The position numbers and the translations under genes were made by a program. 19,627 bases of DNA, from the NCBI GenBank assembly GCA_038246785.1, contig JBBRVP010000052.1, positions 1 through 19,627 of the forward strand, read 5' to 3'. Below, in pieces: positions 7,514 through 13,987 of the stretch. Each line of letters begins with the position of its first letter. Position 1 is the first letter of the stretch. The notes under the pieces are model-generated. The model did no database searches. It saw only the letters and a program-made list of their open reading frames with translations, and was not told the origin of the DNA. This stretch comes from JBBRVP01 sp038246785 (GTDB lineage Bacteria; Actinomycetota; Actinomycetes; Jiangellales; Jiangellaceae).

Positions 7514-7519
7514 AGTCTA
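7514..7519 (-). promoter_or_regulatory. Candidate -10 box of kdd (TAGACT)
   Basis: TAGACT on the minus strand matches the actinobacterial TANNNT -10 pattern and would start transcription near 7507, giving a leader of about 37 nt that contains the AGGAGG ribosome site at 7475-7480. No convincing -35 element is visible. Confidence 0.35.
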
Positions 7520-7543
7520 CTCGCTAGACCGCAGACTTTCCCG

Positions 7544-7549
7544 TACGAT
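7544..7549 (+). promoter_or_regulatory. Candidate -10 box of kamA (TACGAT), leaderless start predicted
   Basis: TACGAT ends 6 nt before the kamA GTG codon, which places the expected transcription start at or next to the start codon. There is no Shine-Dalgarno sequence upstream, consistent with a leaderless mRNA. Confidence 0.5.
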
Positions 7550-7555
7550 GGCCCC

Positions 7556-9031
7556 GTGACGACGTTTGCCCCGCAGCCCTACGCGTACGCCCGACGCCAT
7601 CTTGTCGAGCCCGACTGGACCCGGCTGCCCGGGTGGCGCGACGTGGGCACCGAGGAGTGGGCGAGCGCGCAGTGGCAGCGTGCCCACTGCGTCAAGAACG
7701 TCAAGCAGCTGCGCGAGCTCATGGGTGACCTGCTCGAGGAGCGCCTCTACGCCGACCTCGCGCGCGACCAGGCCGAGCGGGCCACGATGTCGATGCTGTT
7801 GCCGCCGCAGATGATGAACACGATGGTCCCCGCGACCGGGGTGTTCGACGACGGCCGGATGCCGGCGGCCGGCGCCGAGTTCACCGCGGCGTTCTACGCC
7901 GACCCGGTGCGGCGCTACATGTTGCCGGTGTTCTCCGACCGGCGCACCGACTGGTCGAGCCACCCGCACGCCAACCGGGACTCGCTGCACGAGCACGACA
8001 TGTGGGTCGCCGAGGGCCTGACCCACCGCTACCCGACGAAGGTGCTCGCCGAGCTGCTGTCGACCTGCCCGCAGTACTGCGGGCACTGCACCCGCATGGA
8101 CCTCGTCGGCAACTCCACGCCGCAGGTGCCGAAGCTGAAGTTCGACCTCAAGCCGGTCGACCGGCTCGACCGCATGATCGGCTACCTGCGCGACAACCGG
8201 CAGGTGCGCGACGTGGTCGTCTCCGGCGGCGACGTGGCCAACATGCCGTGGAAGAACCTCGAGGGCTTCCTGCTGCGGTTGCTGGAGATGGACAACATCC
8301 GCGACATCCGGCTGGCCACCAAGGCGCTCATGGGGCTGCCCCAGCACTGGGTGCAGCCCGACGTGGTCGACGGCATGGGCCGGGTCGCCCGGCTCGCCCG
8401 GGAGCGCGGTGTCGCCCTGGCGATCCACACCCACGTCAACAGCGCCCAGTCGGTGACACCGGCCGTGGCCGCCGCCACCCGCGCGATGCTCGACGTCGGC
8501 GTCCGCGACGTCCGCAACCAGGGCGTGCTCATGCGCGGGGTCAACGACAGCTCGCGGGAGCTGCTCGACCTGTGCTTCGCGCTGCAGGACGAGGCCGGCA
8601 TCACCCCCTACTACTTCTACATGTGCGACATGATCCCGTTCAGCGAACACTGGCGGCTCGCGCTGTGGGAGGCGCAGGAGCTGCAGCACTCGATCCTGGG
8701 CTACCTGCCGGGCTTCGCGACCCCGCGGATCGTGTGCGACGTGCCGTACGTCGGCAAGCGCTGGGTGCACCAGGTGCACACCTATGACCGGGAGCGCGGC
8801 GTCTCCTACTGGACGAAGAACTACCGCACCTCGATCGAGCGCGAGGACGCCGACGCGCTCAGCCGCGAGTACGTCTACTACGACCCGATCTACACGCTGC
8901 CGGAGCCGGGTCAGCGGTGGTGGCGCGAGCAGGGCGACCACGCCGAGGCGCATCGGCTCGCCATGGAGCGGGCCGCCGCCAGCCGGGAGGCCTCCCTCGA
9001 CCAGCTGGCCTCGCACGCCGTCCACGCCTGA
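7556..9031 (+). CDS. kamA: Lysine 2,3-aminomutase, KamA-family radical SAM enzyme (long actinobacterial form)
   Basis: A 491-residue radical-SAM/PLP enzyme predicted to convert L-lysine to L-beta-lysine. The [4Fe-4S] motif CPQYCGHC gives C171, C175 and C178 in the CxxxCxxC pattern, preceded by the family segment LTHRYPTKVL and followed by the SGGD SAM-binding motif (223-226). By alignment from memory with the Clostridium subterminale enzyme, the two Asp residues that hold the lysine side-chain amine correspond to D358 (YMCDM) and D395 (IVCDV), and both are present. This favours lysine over glutamate. The PLP lysine is K401, in a VPYVGK loop one residue shorter than the usual APGGGGK. The C-terminal 90 residues contain no cysteine, so the structural zinc site of the clostridial enzyme is missing, and a YYDPIYTLPEPGQRWW tail replaces it. 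The GTG start lies just after a -10 box. The gene is divergent from kdd. Confidence 0.88.
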   Translation: MTTFAPQPYAYARRHLVEPDWTRLPGWRDVGTEEWASAQWQRAHCVKNVKQLRELMGDLLEERLYADLARDQAERATMSMLLPPQMMNTMVPATGVFDDGRMPAAGAEFTAAFYADPVRRYMLPVFSDRRTDWSSHPHANRDSLHEHDMWVAEGLTHRYPTKVLAELLSTCPQYCGHCTRMDLVGNSTPQVPKLKFDLKPVDRLDRMIGYLRDNRQVRDVVVSGGDVANMPWKNLEGFLLRLLEMDNIRDIRLATKALMGLPQHWVQPDVVDGMGRVARLARERGVALAIHTHVNSAQSVTPAVAAATRAMLDVGVRDVRNQGVLMRGVNDSSRELLDLCFALQDEAGITPYYFYMCDMIPFSEHWRLALWEAQELQHSILGYLPGFATPRIVCDVPYVGKRWVHQVHTYDRERGVSYWTKNYRTSIEREDADALSREYVYYDPIYTLPEPGQRWWREQGDHAEAHRLAMERAAASREASLDQLASHAVHA

Positions 9032-9065
9032 CTCCACACCGCCCGCACCCCGCCGGACCCCGTCT

Positions 9066-9118
9066 GCGGATCTTGAGACGGTACCGTCCTGATGGGGGCT
9101 GGAGCGTCTCGAGATCGC
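9066..9118. terminator. Strong hairpin between convergent kamA and Lrp genes
   Basis: GATCTTGAGACG (9069-9080) pairs with CGTCTCGAGATC (9105-9116) over 12 bp with one G-T wobble. Two more pairs lie beyond a single bulged G, and the loop is 24 nt. The perfect palindrome GACGGTACCGTC (9077-9088) overlaps the left arm and offers a competing fold. It lies 35 nt after the kamA stop and 34 nt before the end of the convergent regulator gene, so a two-way terminator without U-tract is the simplest reading. A protein-binding operator is the alternative. Confidence 0.55.
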
Positions 9119-9151
9119 CTGCGACGGCTCGGCGCCGAGGCAGGCGTCGAG

Positions 9152-9592
9152 TCACAGCTCGAGGGGGCGCGCCTCGTAAGGTGTGGAGAGCACGATCGTC
9201 GTGCGGGTGGAGACGTTGGCGGCGGCGCGGACCCGGGCGAGCAGGTCCTCCAGGTGACCCGGCGTCGGGACGCGGACCTTGAGGATGTAGGCCTCGTCGC
9301 CGGCTACAGAGTGGCAGGCCTCGATCTCGTGGATCGACCGCAGTCGCTCCGGTGCGTCGTCGGGCTCGCTCGCGTCGATGGGCTTGATGGAGATGAACGC
9401 GGTGAGCGGCAGCCCGGCCTGCACATGGTCGACGACGGCTGCATATCCGCGGATGACCCCGCGCTGCTCCAGCCTGCGCACCCGCTGGTGCACCGCCGAG
9501 GTGGACAACCCGGTCGCCTTGCCGAGGTCGGTGTAGCTCATCCGGCCGTCGCGCGCGAGCAGCGCGACGATGCGGCCGTCGATCTCCTCCAT
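9152..9592 (-). CDS. Lrp/AsnC-family transcriptional regulator
   Basis: A 146-residue regulator with an N-terminal winged HTH (about 1-60: LLARDGRMSYTDLGKATGLS, then TSAVHQRVRRLEQRGVIRGY) and a C-terminal RAM ligand-binding domain (about 65-140, with IHEIEACHSVAGDEAYILKV). Members sense amino acids, usually as oligomers. Being next to, and convergent with, kamA suggests it may sense lysine or beta-lysine and control the kamA/kdd divergent promoter, but that is inference from position. The ATG at 9592 fits the family N-terminus (MEEIDGRIVALL). TAGGTT at 9599-9604 ends 6 nt upstream, predicting a leaderless transcript separate from the upstream baeRF-like gene. Confidence 0.9.
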   Translation of the reverse strand: MEEIDGRIVALLARDGRMSYTDLGKATGLSTSAVHQRVRRLEQRGVIRGYAAVVDHVQAGLPLTAFISIKPIDASEPDDAPERLRSIHEIEACHSVAGDEAYILKVRVPTPGHLEDLLARVRAAANVSTRTTIVLSTPYEARPLEL

Positions 9593-9598
9593 GCTGCG

Positions 9599-9604
9599 AA
9601 CCTA
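9599..9604 (-). promoter_or_regulatory. Candidate -10 box of the Lrp gene (TAGGTT), leaderless start predicted
   Basis: TAGGTT on the minus strand ends 6 nt before the ATG at 9592 and no Shine-Dalgarno sequence is present. Confidence 0.45.
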
Positions 9605-9669
9605 CACGCGGCGGCCAGGGCCGCCGCGCGGCGAGACGGTGTACTCAGTCCGTGCGCCGGGACGCTGGC

Positions 9670-10824
9670 TCAGTAGCGGAGCAAGGCGGCCGCCGGCCCC
9701 GTACCCGGGACGTCCTCCGCCGGTACCGCGAACACGGTGCCCGACTGGCTCAGCGTCTGCACGGCAGCCAGGTCGAGCAGATCCTCGTCACCGGGCCGGC
9801 GCTCGTCATGGAGTACCACCTCGTGGGTGCCGGCGTCGACGGCGCCCCAGACCTGGTCACCGGCCGGCACGAACAGCGTGTCGACGCGACCCTCCACAGC
9901 GGCCCTGACGACGTCGTCGACCGCAGCGACAGCGCCAGCGCCCTGTCCGGCCGCCGCCAGGTACCGGTCGGAGGCGGTCTGCACCGCCTCGGCGAAGACC
10001 GGCTGCACCAGGGTCCATGCGCGCGCGTGCAGCTCGTCCGGCCGTAGCTCCTCAGGGTTGCCGTCCACGCCCTCGCCCAGCACGAAGGGGTACCGCGTCT
10101 GCTGGCGGAACATCGCCTGCAGGTAGGTCACGCCGGCGAGCACCAACGGCGCTCTGTCGGACCGGAAGATCTCGTGCAGCCCAGCGTCGACGGCGCGGAC
10201 AAAGCGCTCCTGCTGGATGCGGTCCACCTCCTTGCCGCCGCCGTGGCCGTGGAAGACCGCCGCGGCTCCGTGGCCGCCGCGCGCGGCGATGTACACCTGC
10301 TTGCTGCCTTCCAGCTCGTCGTACTTCAGCACCTCCGCCAGGCTCTGCGGCACCTCGTTCAGCTGCACCAGCTCCACCCGCTGCCGCGACCCCTGCAGGA
10401 GCCGCACCTCGTTCTGGCTCAAGGCGAGCACGTAGAAGCGGCCGTCAGCGGCCAGCAGGGGGATCAGCGGCTTGACGTGGAAACGCTCGCCCACCAAGAC
10501 GAGCTCGGCGAAGGCGACCGGCAGCCGGTAGGTCCTGCTCCAGTTCGGGGCCAGGAACAGCGCCAGCCCGTCGCTCTGGTAGCTCCAGAACTCCCCCTGC
10601 TCGAGGAGCTCGCGGGCCGGTGCGAGGAGCTCGCGGGCCACCGGGGCGCGCACGCCGGTCACCAGGACCTGGCGTTCGGCTTCGTCCAGCAGGTTCTTCA
10701 GCCGGATCCGGTCCTGATCGGACTCGGGAGTGATCGGATGCGTCGGGAGGTAGATCGAGACGCACGGCGGCTCCCGGAACTCGATCAGCTCGGTCACGTG
10801 CCTGCGCTCGAGCAGGTCAGCCAT
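9670..10824 (-). CDS. baeRF family 3-like protein (bacterial archaeo-eukaryotic release factor relative)
   Basis: A 384-residue soluble protein resembling the bacterial relatives of archaeo-eukaryotic peptide release factor 1, called baeRF (family 3 type). Visible segments are EPPCVSIYLPTHP at residues 17-29, DQDRIRLKNLLDEAER, the GLALFLAPNW block and the central strand FYVLALSQNEVRLLQG. After these come HGHGGGKEVDRIQQERFVRAVD, PLVLAGVTYLQAMFRQ and the C-terminal VEGRVDTLFVPAGDQVWG, similar to the eRF1 C-domain (Rossmann/ribonuclease-like). The proposed role of the family is ribosome-associated rescue or quality control; no member of this branch is well characterised. The ATG at 10824 is chosen over the longer open frame because the frame upstream covers the divergent DUF488 gene. 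GAGGAG lies 9 nt upstream of the ATG, and TACTCT (10868-10873) may be the -10 box. Confidence 0.75.
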   Translation of the reverse strand: MADLLERRHVTELIEFREPPCVSIYLPTHPITPESDQDRIRLKNLLDEAERQVLVTGVRAPVARELLAPARELLEQGEFWSYQSDGLALFLAPNWSRTYRLPVAFAELVLVGERFHVKPLIPLLAADGRFYVLALSQNEVRLLQGSRQRVELVQLNEVPQSLAEVLKYDELEGSKQVYIAARGGHGAAAVFHGHGGGKEVDRIQQERFVRAVDAGLHEIFRSDRAPLVLAGVTYLQAMFRQQTRYPFVLGEGVDGNPEELRPDELHARAWTLVQPVFAEAVQTASDRYLAAAGQGAGAVAAVDDVVRAAVEGRVDTLFVPAGDQVWGAVDAGTHEVVLHDERRPGDEDLLDLAAVQTLSQSGTVFAVPAEDVPGTGPAAALLRY

Positions 10825-10867
10825 GCGGAGCAGCTCCTCGTCGGCAGCGGTGGGCGGGACGCTGCCG

Positions 10868-10873
10868 AGAGTA
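10868..10873 (-). promoter_or_regulatory. Candidate -10 box of the baeRF-like gene (TACTCT)
   Basis: TACTCT on the minus strand fits TANNNT and would give a leader of about 37 nt including the GAGGAG ribosome site. It lies in the 110-bp divergent region shared with the DUF488 gene. Confidence 0.35.
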
Positions 10874-10934
10874 GCGACGGTGGTCGGGGACCGAACCGGA
10901 GGACGCTCCCCTCGGCCTGCGGCATCCTGCTGCC

Positions 10935-11486
10935 GTGACGGCGCGGACGATGGTCGTGCGGACGGTCGGCCACGGCACCCTCTCGGAGCAGGAACTCGCC
11001 GGCCTGCTGCGCGGCGTCGAGGTCGCCCATCTGGTCGACATCCGCACGTATCCGGGCAGCCGGCGCAACCCGCAGCACGGACGCGAAGCCATGCAGGGGT
11101 GGCTCCCCGCGGCGGGCATCGACTACTCCTGGGAACCCAGGCTGGGCGGCCGGCGTCGGGCGGCGAACGACTCGCCCAACGTCGGGCTTCGTCACGATGC
11201 TTTCCGCGCGTACGCCGACCACATGGCCACGGCGCAGTTCCACGCCGCGCTCGATGCGTTGGTGGAGCTGGCGGGCCGTACCACGGTGGCCGTGATGTGC
11301 GCCGAGAGCGTGTGGTGGCGCTGCCACCGCCGCCTGCTGGCCGACGCCTTGGTCCTGCTGCGGCGGGTGCCCGTTGAGCACCTTTTCCACGACGGACGCC
11401 TGGACCCCCACCGACCAACGCCCGAGGCGCGCGTCGTCGGCGACGACCTCCGCTACGACCGCTGCGTCACCGCGCCGCCGATCTGA
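10935..11486 (+). CDS. DUF488-family protein
   Basis: A 183-residue protein of the DUF488 family, whose biochemical function is not established. Recognisable motifs are TVGHGTLS at the N-terminus, LVDIRTYPGSRRNPQHG, GIDYSWEPRLGG, and the conserved Cys-containing stretch MCAESVWWRCHRRLLADAL, which could be a metal or nucleic-acid site. The GTG start at 10935 is followed closely by TVGHGT as in other members. An in-frame ATG at 10950 is a possible alternative. No Shine-Dalgarno sequence is visible and CATCCT at 10923-10928 is only a weak -10 match. It is divergent from the baeRF-like gene and convergent with the M24 peptidase, whose stop is 18 bp away. Confidence 0.85.
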   Translation: MTARTMVVRTVGHGTLSEQELAGLLRGVEVAHLVDIRTYPGSRRNPQHGREAMQGWLPAAGIDYSWEPRLGGRRRAANDSPNVGLRHDAFRAYADHMATAQFHAALDALVELAGRTTVAVMCAESVWWRCHRRLLADALVLLRRVPVEHLFHDGRLDPHRPTPEARVVGDDLRYDRCVTAPPI

Positions 11487-11504
11487 GCCGGCCGTGACCG
11501 AGGA

Positions 11505-12608
11505 TCACAGCACCGCGAGCTCGTGCGGTCGCCGGTTGAGCGACTCGACACCGTCGGCGGTGACGACGACGATGTCCTCGATGCGGGCGCCGTGGCGCCC
11601 GGTGCGGTAGATGCCGGGCTCGACGCTGCACGCCATGCCGGGCTCGAGGACCTGGGCATTGCCGGCGAGGATGTACGGGTGTTCGTGCGTCTCCAGCCCG
11701 ATGCCGTGCCCGGTCCGGTGGACGAACAGCTCGCCGTAGCCCGCGGCGGTGATCGGGTCGCGGGCCGCGGAGTCGACGGACTCGGCCGTGACCCCGGGGC
11801 GTACCGACTCGACGCCGGCCTGCTGGGCGGCCTGCAGGACGGCGTAGTAGGCGAGGAAGTCTTCGGGCGCCGAGCCGAGGGCGTAGCAGCGCGCGCTGTC
11901 CGAGCAGTAGCCGGCAGGAGTGGTGCCGCCGATGTCCACGACGACGGGGTCCCCCGGCTCCAGCCGCCGCTCGGATGCCTCGTGGTGTGGGCTGGCACCG
12001 TTGGGACCCGATGCCACGACGACGAAGTCGACCCTGGCGTGGCCGGCCGCCAGGATCGCCGCAGCGACGTCGCCGGCGACCGCCCGCTCCGTGCGACCGG
12101 GCCGCAGCCACTCCCCCATCCGGGCATGCACCCGGTCGATCGCCGATGCGGCGTCGCGCAGCGCGGCCACCTCGGCCGGGGTCTTGCGCATCCGCAGCTC
12201 GCGCAGCAATGACCCGGCGGTCACCTGCTCGGCCCGCGGCAGCTCCGCCCGCAGCCGCAGCACCCGCTCCGCCCACATGTGGTCGTCGACTGCCAGCCGC
12301 CGCACCACGGGGAGCAGCCCGGTCACGAGCGCGATCGGGTCCTCGGACTCGCGCCAGGTGAGCACCTCGATGCCGTGATCGGCGACGCCGGCGGCCTCAG
12401 CCGCGGGACGCTCGAGCAGCGGTACGACGAGTCGCGGGTCGCCCTCGACCGGCAGCACCAGGCAGGTCAGCCGCTCGGCCGCGGTCGCGTCGTAGCCGGT
12501 GAGGTAGCGCAGGTCGGCGCTGGGCGTGACGAGCAGGGCGTCGACGCCGGCGGCGGCAAGGGCCGCCCGCGCGCGGGTGAGCCGTTCGGCGGTGTCGCTG
12601 GGCACCAC
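11505..12608 (-). CDS. M24 family metallopeptidase (aminopeptidase P / Xaa-Pro dipeptidase-like)
   Basis: A 367-residue two-domain peptidase that removes N-terminal residues ahead of proline or cleaves Xaa-Pro dipeptides. The N-terminal creatinase-like domain (about 6-140) includes DALLVTPSADLRYLTGYD. The C-terminal pita-bread domain carries all five metal ligands: D225 (VVVDIGG), D237 (GYCSDSAR), H301 (HRTGHGIGLE), E330 (CSVEPGIY) and E344 (ARIEDIVVV). The D225-D237 spacing is one residue longer than the most common 11. The start is taken as GTG at 12608; the adjacent in-frame GTG at 12605 is equally possible. TAGGGT at 12615-12620 ends 6 nt upstream, predicting leaderless expression. It is divergent from the exonuclease gene. 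Exact specificity (PepP or PepQ) cannot be settled from sequence. Confidence 0.92.
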   Translation of the reverse strand: MVPSDTAERLTRARAALAAAGVDALLVTPSADLRYLTGYDATAAERLTCLVLPVEGDPRLVVPLLERPAAEAAGVADHGIEVLTWRESEDPIALVTGLLPVVRRLAVDDHMWAERVLRLRAELPRAEQVTAGSLLRELRMRKTPAEVAALRDAASAIDRVHARMGEWLRPGRTERAVAGDVAAAILAAGHARVDFVVVASGPNGASPHHEASERRLEPGDPVVVDIGGTTPAGYCSDSARCYALGSAPEDFLAYYAVLQAAQQAGVESVRPGVTAESVDSAARDPITAAGYGELFVHRTGHGIGLETHEHPYILAGNAQVLEPGMACSVEPGIYRTGRHGARIEDIVVVTADGVESLNRRPHELAVL

Positions 12609-12614
12609 GTCGTG

Positions 12615-12620
12615 ACCCTA
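12615..12620 (-). promoter_or_regulatory. Candidate -10 box of the M24 peptidase gene (TAGGGT), leaderless start predicted
   Basis: TAGGGT on the minus strand ends 6 nt before the GTG at 12608; no Shine-Dalgarno sequence is present. Confidence 0.5.
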
Positions 12621-12661
12621 GCGAGCACCGGGGCGCCGGGCTCGTGGCAGCATCGGGCGAC

Positions 12662-13567
12662 GTGGCCGGACCGCTCATGCTGCTCGACACCGCCTCCCTG
12701 TACTTCCGCGCGTTCTTCGGCGTGCCCGACTCGATCACGGCCCCGGACGGGACGCCGGTCAACGCGGTGCGCGGCCTGCTCGACTTCATCGCCCGGCTCG
12801 TCACCGACCGCTCCCCCACCCGGCTGGTGGCCTGCATGGACGCCGACTGGCGGCCGGAGTTCCGGGTGGCGGCGCTGCCCTCGTACAAGGCACACCGGGT
12901 CGGCGTGCACGGCGGCGAGGACGTCCCGGCGGGGCTTTCACCGCAGGTGCCGGTGCTCGAGGCAGTGCTCGACGCGCTGGGGTTGGCGCGGGTCGGGGTG
13001 GCCGGCTTCGAGGCCGACGACGTCATCGGCACGCTCGCCGCGCGCGACCCCGGGCCGGTCGAGGTCGTGACCGGGGACCGCGACTTGTTCCAGGTGGTCG
13101 ACGACTCGCGGGGCGTGCGGGTGCTCTACACCGCCCGCGGCGTCGGCAAGCACGAGGTGATCGACGAGGCGGCGGTGGCGCGCAAGTACGCCATCCCGGG
13201 TCGCGCCTACGCAGACTTCGCCGTCCTGCGCGGCGACCCCAGCGACGGGCTGCCCGGGGTTGCCGGCATCGGGGACAAGACCGCCGCCTGGTTGGTGACG
13301 GCGTACGGCACGCTGGAGGGCGTGCTCGGCGCCCTCGACGACCCGGCATCGGGCCTGCCGGCGGGTCCGCGGAGCAAGCTCGGCGCCGCCCGTGACTACC
13401 TGGCGGCCGCGCCGGAGGTGGTGCGCGTACGCACCGACGTCCCGCTGCCGGCGTACCACGACGCCCTGCCGAGCACCCCGCGCGACCCGGCGGGCTTCGT
13501 CGAGCTGGTCGACCGTTGGGGCCTCGGCGGCAGCGCCGAGCGGGTGCTGCAGGCGCTGGCCCGCTGA
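12662..13567 (+). CDS. 5'-3' exonuclease (DNA polymerase I exonuclease-domain type, stand-alone)
   Basis: A 301-residue FEN/5'-nuclease, corresponding to the N-terminal domain of DNA polymerase I without the polymerase. Metal-binding and arch features appear in order: LLDTASLYFRAFFGVPD at the N-terminus, CMDADWRPEFR, LPSYKAHR, GFEADDVIGTLA, VTGDRDLFQVVDD, then LRGDPSDGLPGVAGIGDKTA with the helix-hairpin-helix that holds the DNA duplex. Its expected job is removal of flaps or RNA primers in replication and repair. The start is placed at GTG 12662 (AGPLMLLDTAS); GTG 12644 would add six residues and ATG 12677 would start at MLLDTAS. None has a strong ribosome site. It is divergent from the M24 peptidase across about 50 bp and convergent with the NTF2-like gene. 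Confidence 0.92.
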   Translation: MAGPLMLLDTASLYFRAFFGVPDSITAPDGTPVNAVRGLLDFIARLVTDRSPTRLVACMDADWRPEFRVAALPSYKAHRVGVHGGEDVPAGLSPQVPVLEAVLDALGLARVGVAGFEADDVIGTLAARDPGPVEVVTGDRDLFQVVDDSRGVRVLYTARGVGKHEVIDEAAVARKYAIPGRAYADFAVLRGDPSDGLPGVAGIGDKTAAWLVTAYGTLEGVLGALDDPASGLPAGPRSKLGAARDYLAAAPEVVRVRTDVPLPAYHDALPSTPRDPAGFVELVDRWGLGGSAERVLQALAR

Positions 13568-13593
13568 CCCGAGTGCCTGCCGGCACCGCCGCG

Positions 13594-13959
13594 TCAGGCT
13601 CGCGGGGTCTGCCGGTGCAGGGCCAGCCGCCAGCCACCGGAGTGGTCGCGGCGGTAGACGCTGGTCATGTCGGCGACGTAGCCCGGCTGGCGCTCGCGCT
13701 GGGCGTGCGCCGTGTAGACGAGGGCGGCGGCGTCCGGGCTGAGCCTGACCACCCGCAGGCCCTCCAGGCGCCACGACGACCACGGCTGCGGCGCGGCCAG
13801 CGAGGCCAGCACCGCCGCGTGGTCGAGCACACCGCCGGGCAGCACCATGACGCCGTCGGGCTCCATGTGCTCGCCGTAGAACGCCGCCCCCTCCCCAGCG
13901 GCGAGGGCCCTCCAGCCCGCCTCCTCGAGGACGCGGAGCTCGTCCGCCGTGCCGCCCAT
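13594..13959 (-). CDS. NTF2-like (SnoaL/DUF4440-type) small protein
   Basis: A 121-residue protein of the NTF2-like cone fold. The pattern is typical: helix LRVLEEAGWRALAAGEGAAF, then YGEHMEPDGVMVLPGGVLDH, and four C-terminal strands ending SVYRRDHSGGWRLALHRQ. Members include small-molecule isomerases, cyclases and non-enzymatic stress proteins; none of these roles can be chosen. The ATG at 13959 is preferred over the GTG at 13965 because GGGAGGAG lies 5-7 nt upstream of the ATG. It follows helY by 28 nt on the same strand and is probably the last gene of that transcription unit. Confidence 0.8.
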   Translation of the reverse strand: MGGTADELRVLEEAGWRALAAGEGAAFYGEHMEPDGVMVLPGGVLDHAAVLASLAAPQPWSSWRLEGLRVVRLSPDAAALVYTAHAQRERQPGYVADMTSVYRRDHSGGWRLALHRQTPRA

Positions 13960-13987
13960 CGCCACTCCTCCCGGTGTTGGTGCCGGC

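Noticed and set aside
7517..9037. Minus-strand open frame of 506 codons opposite kamA
   Set aside because: His/Val/Arg-rich antisense reading of kamA with no family features.
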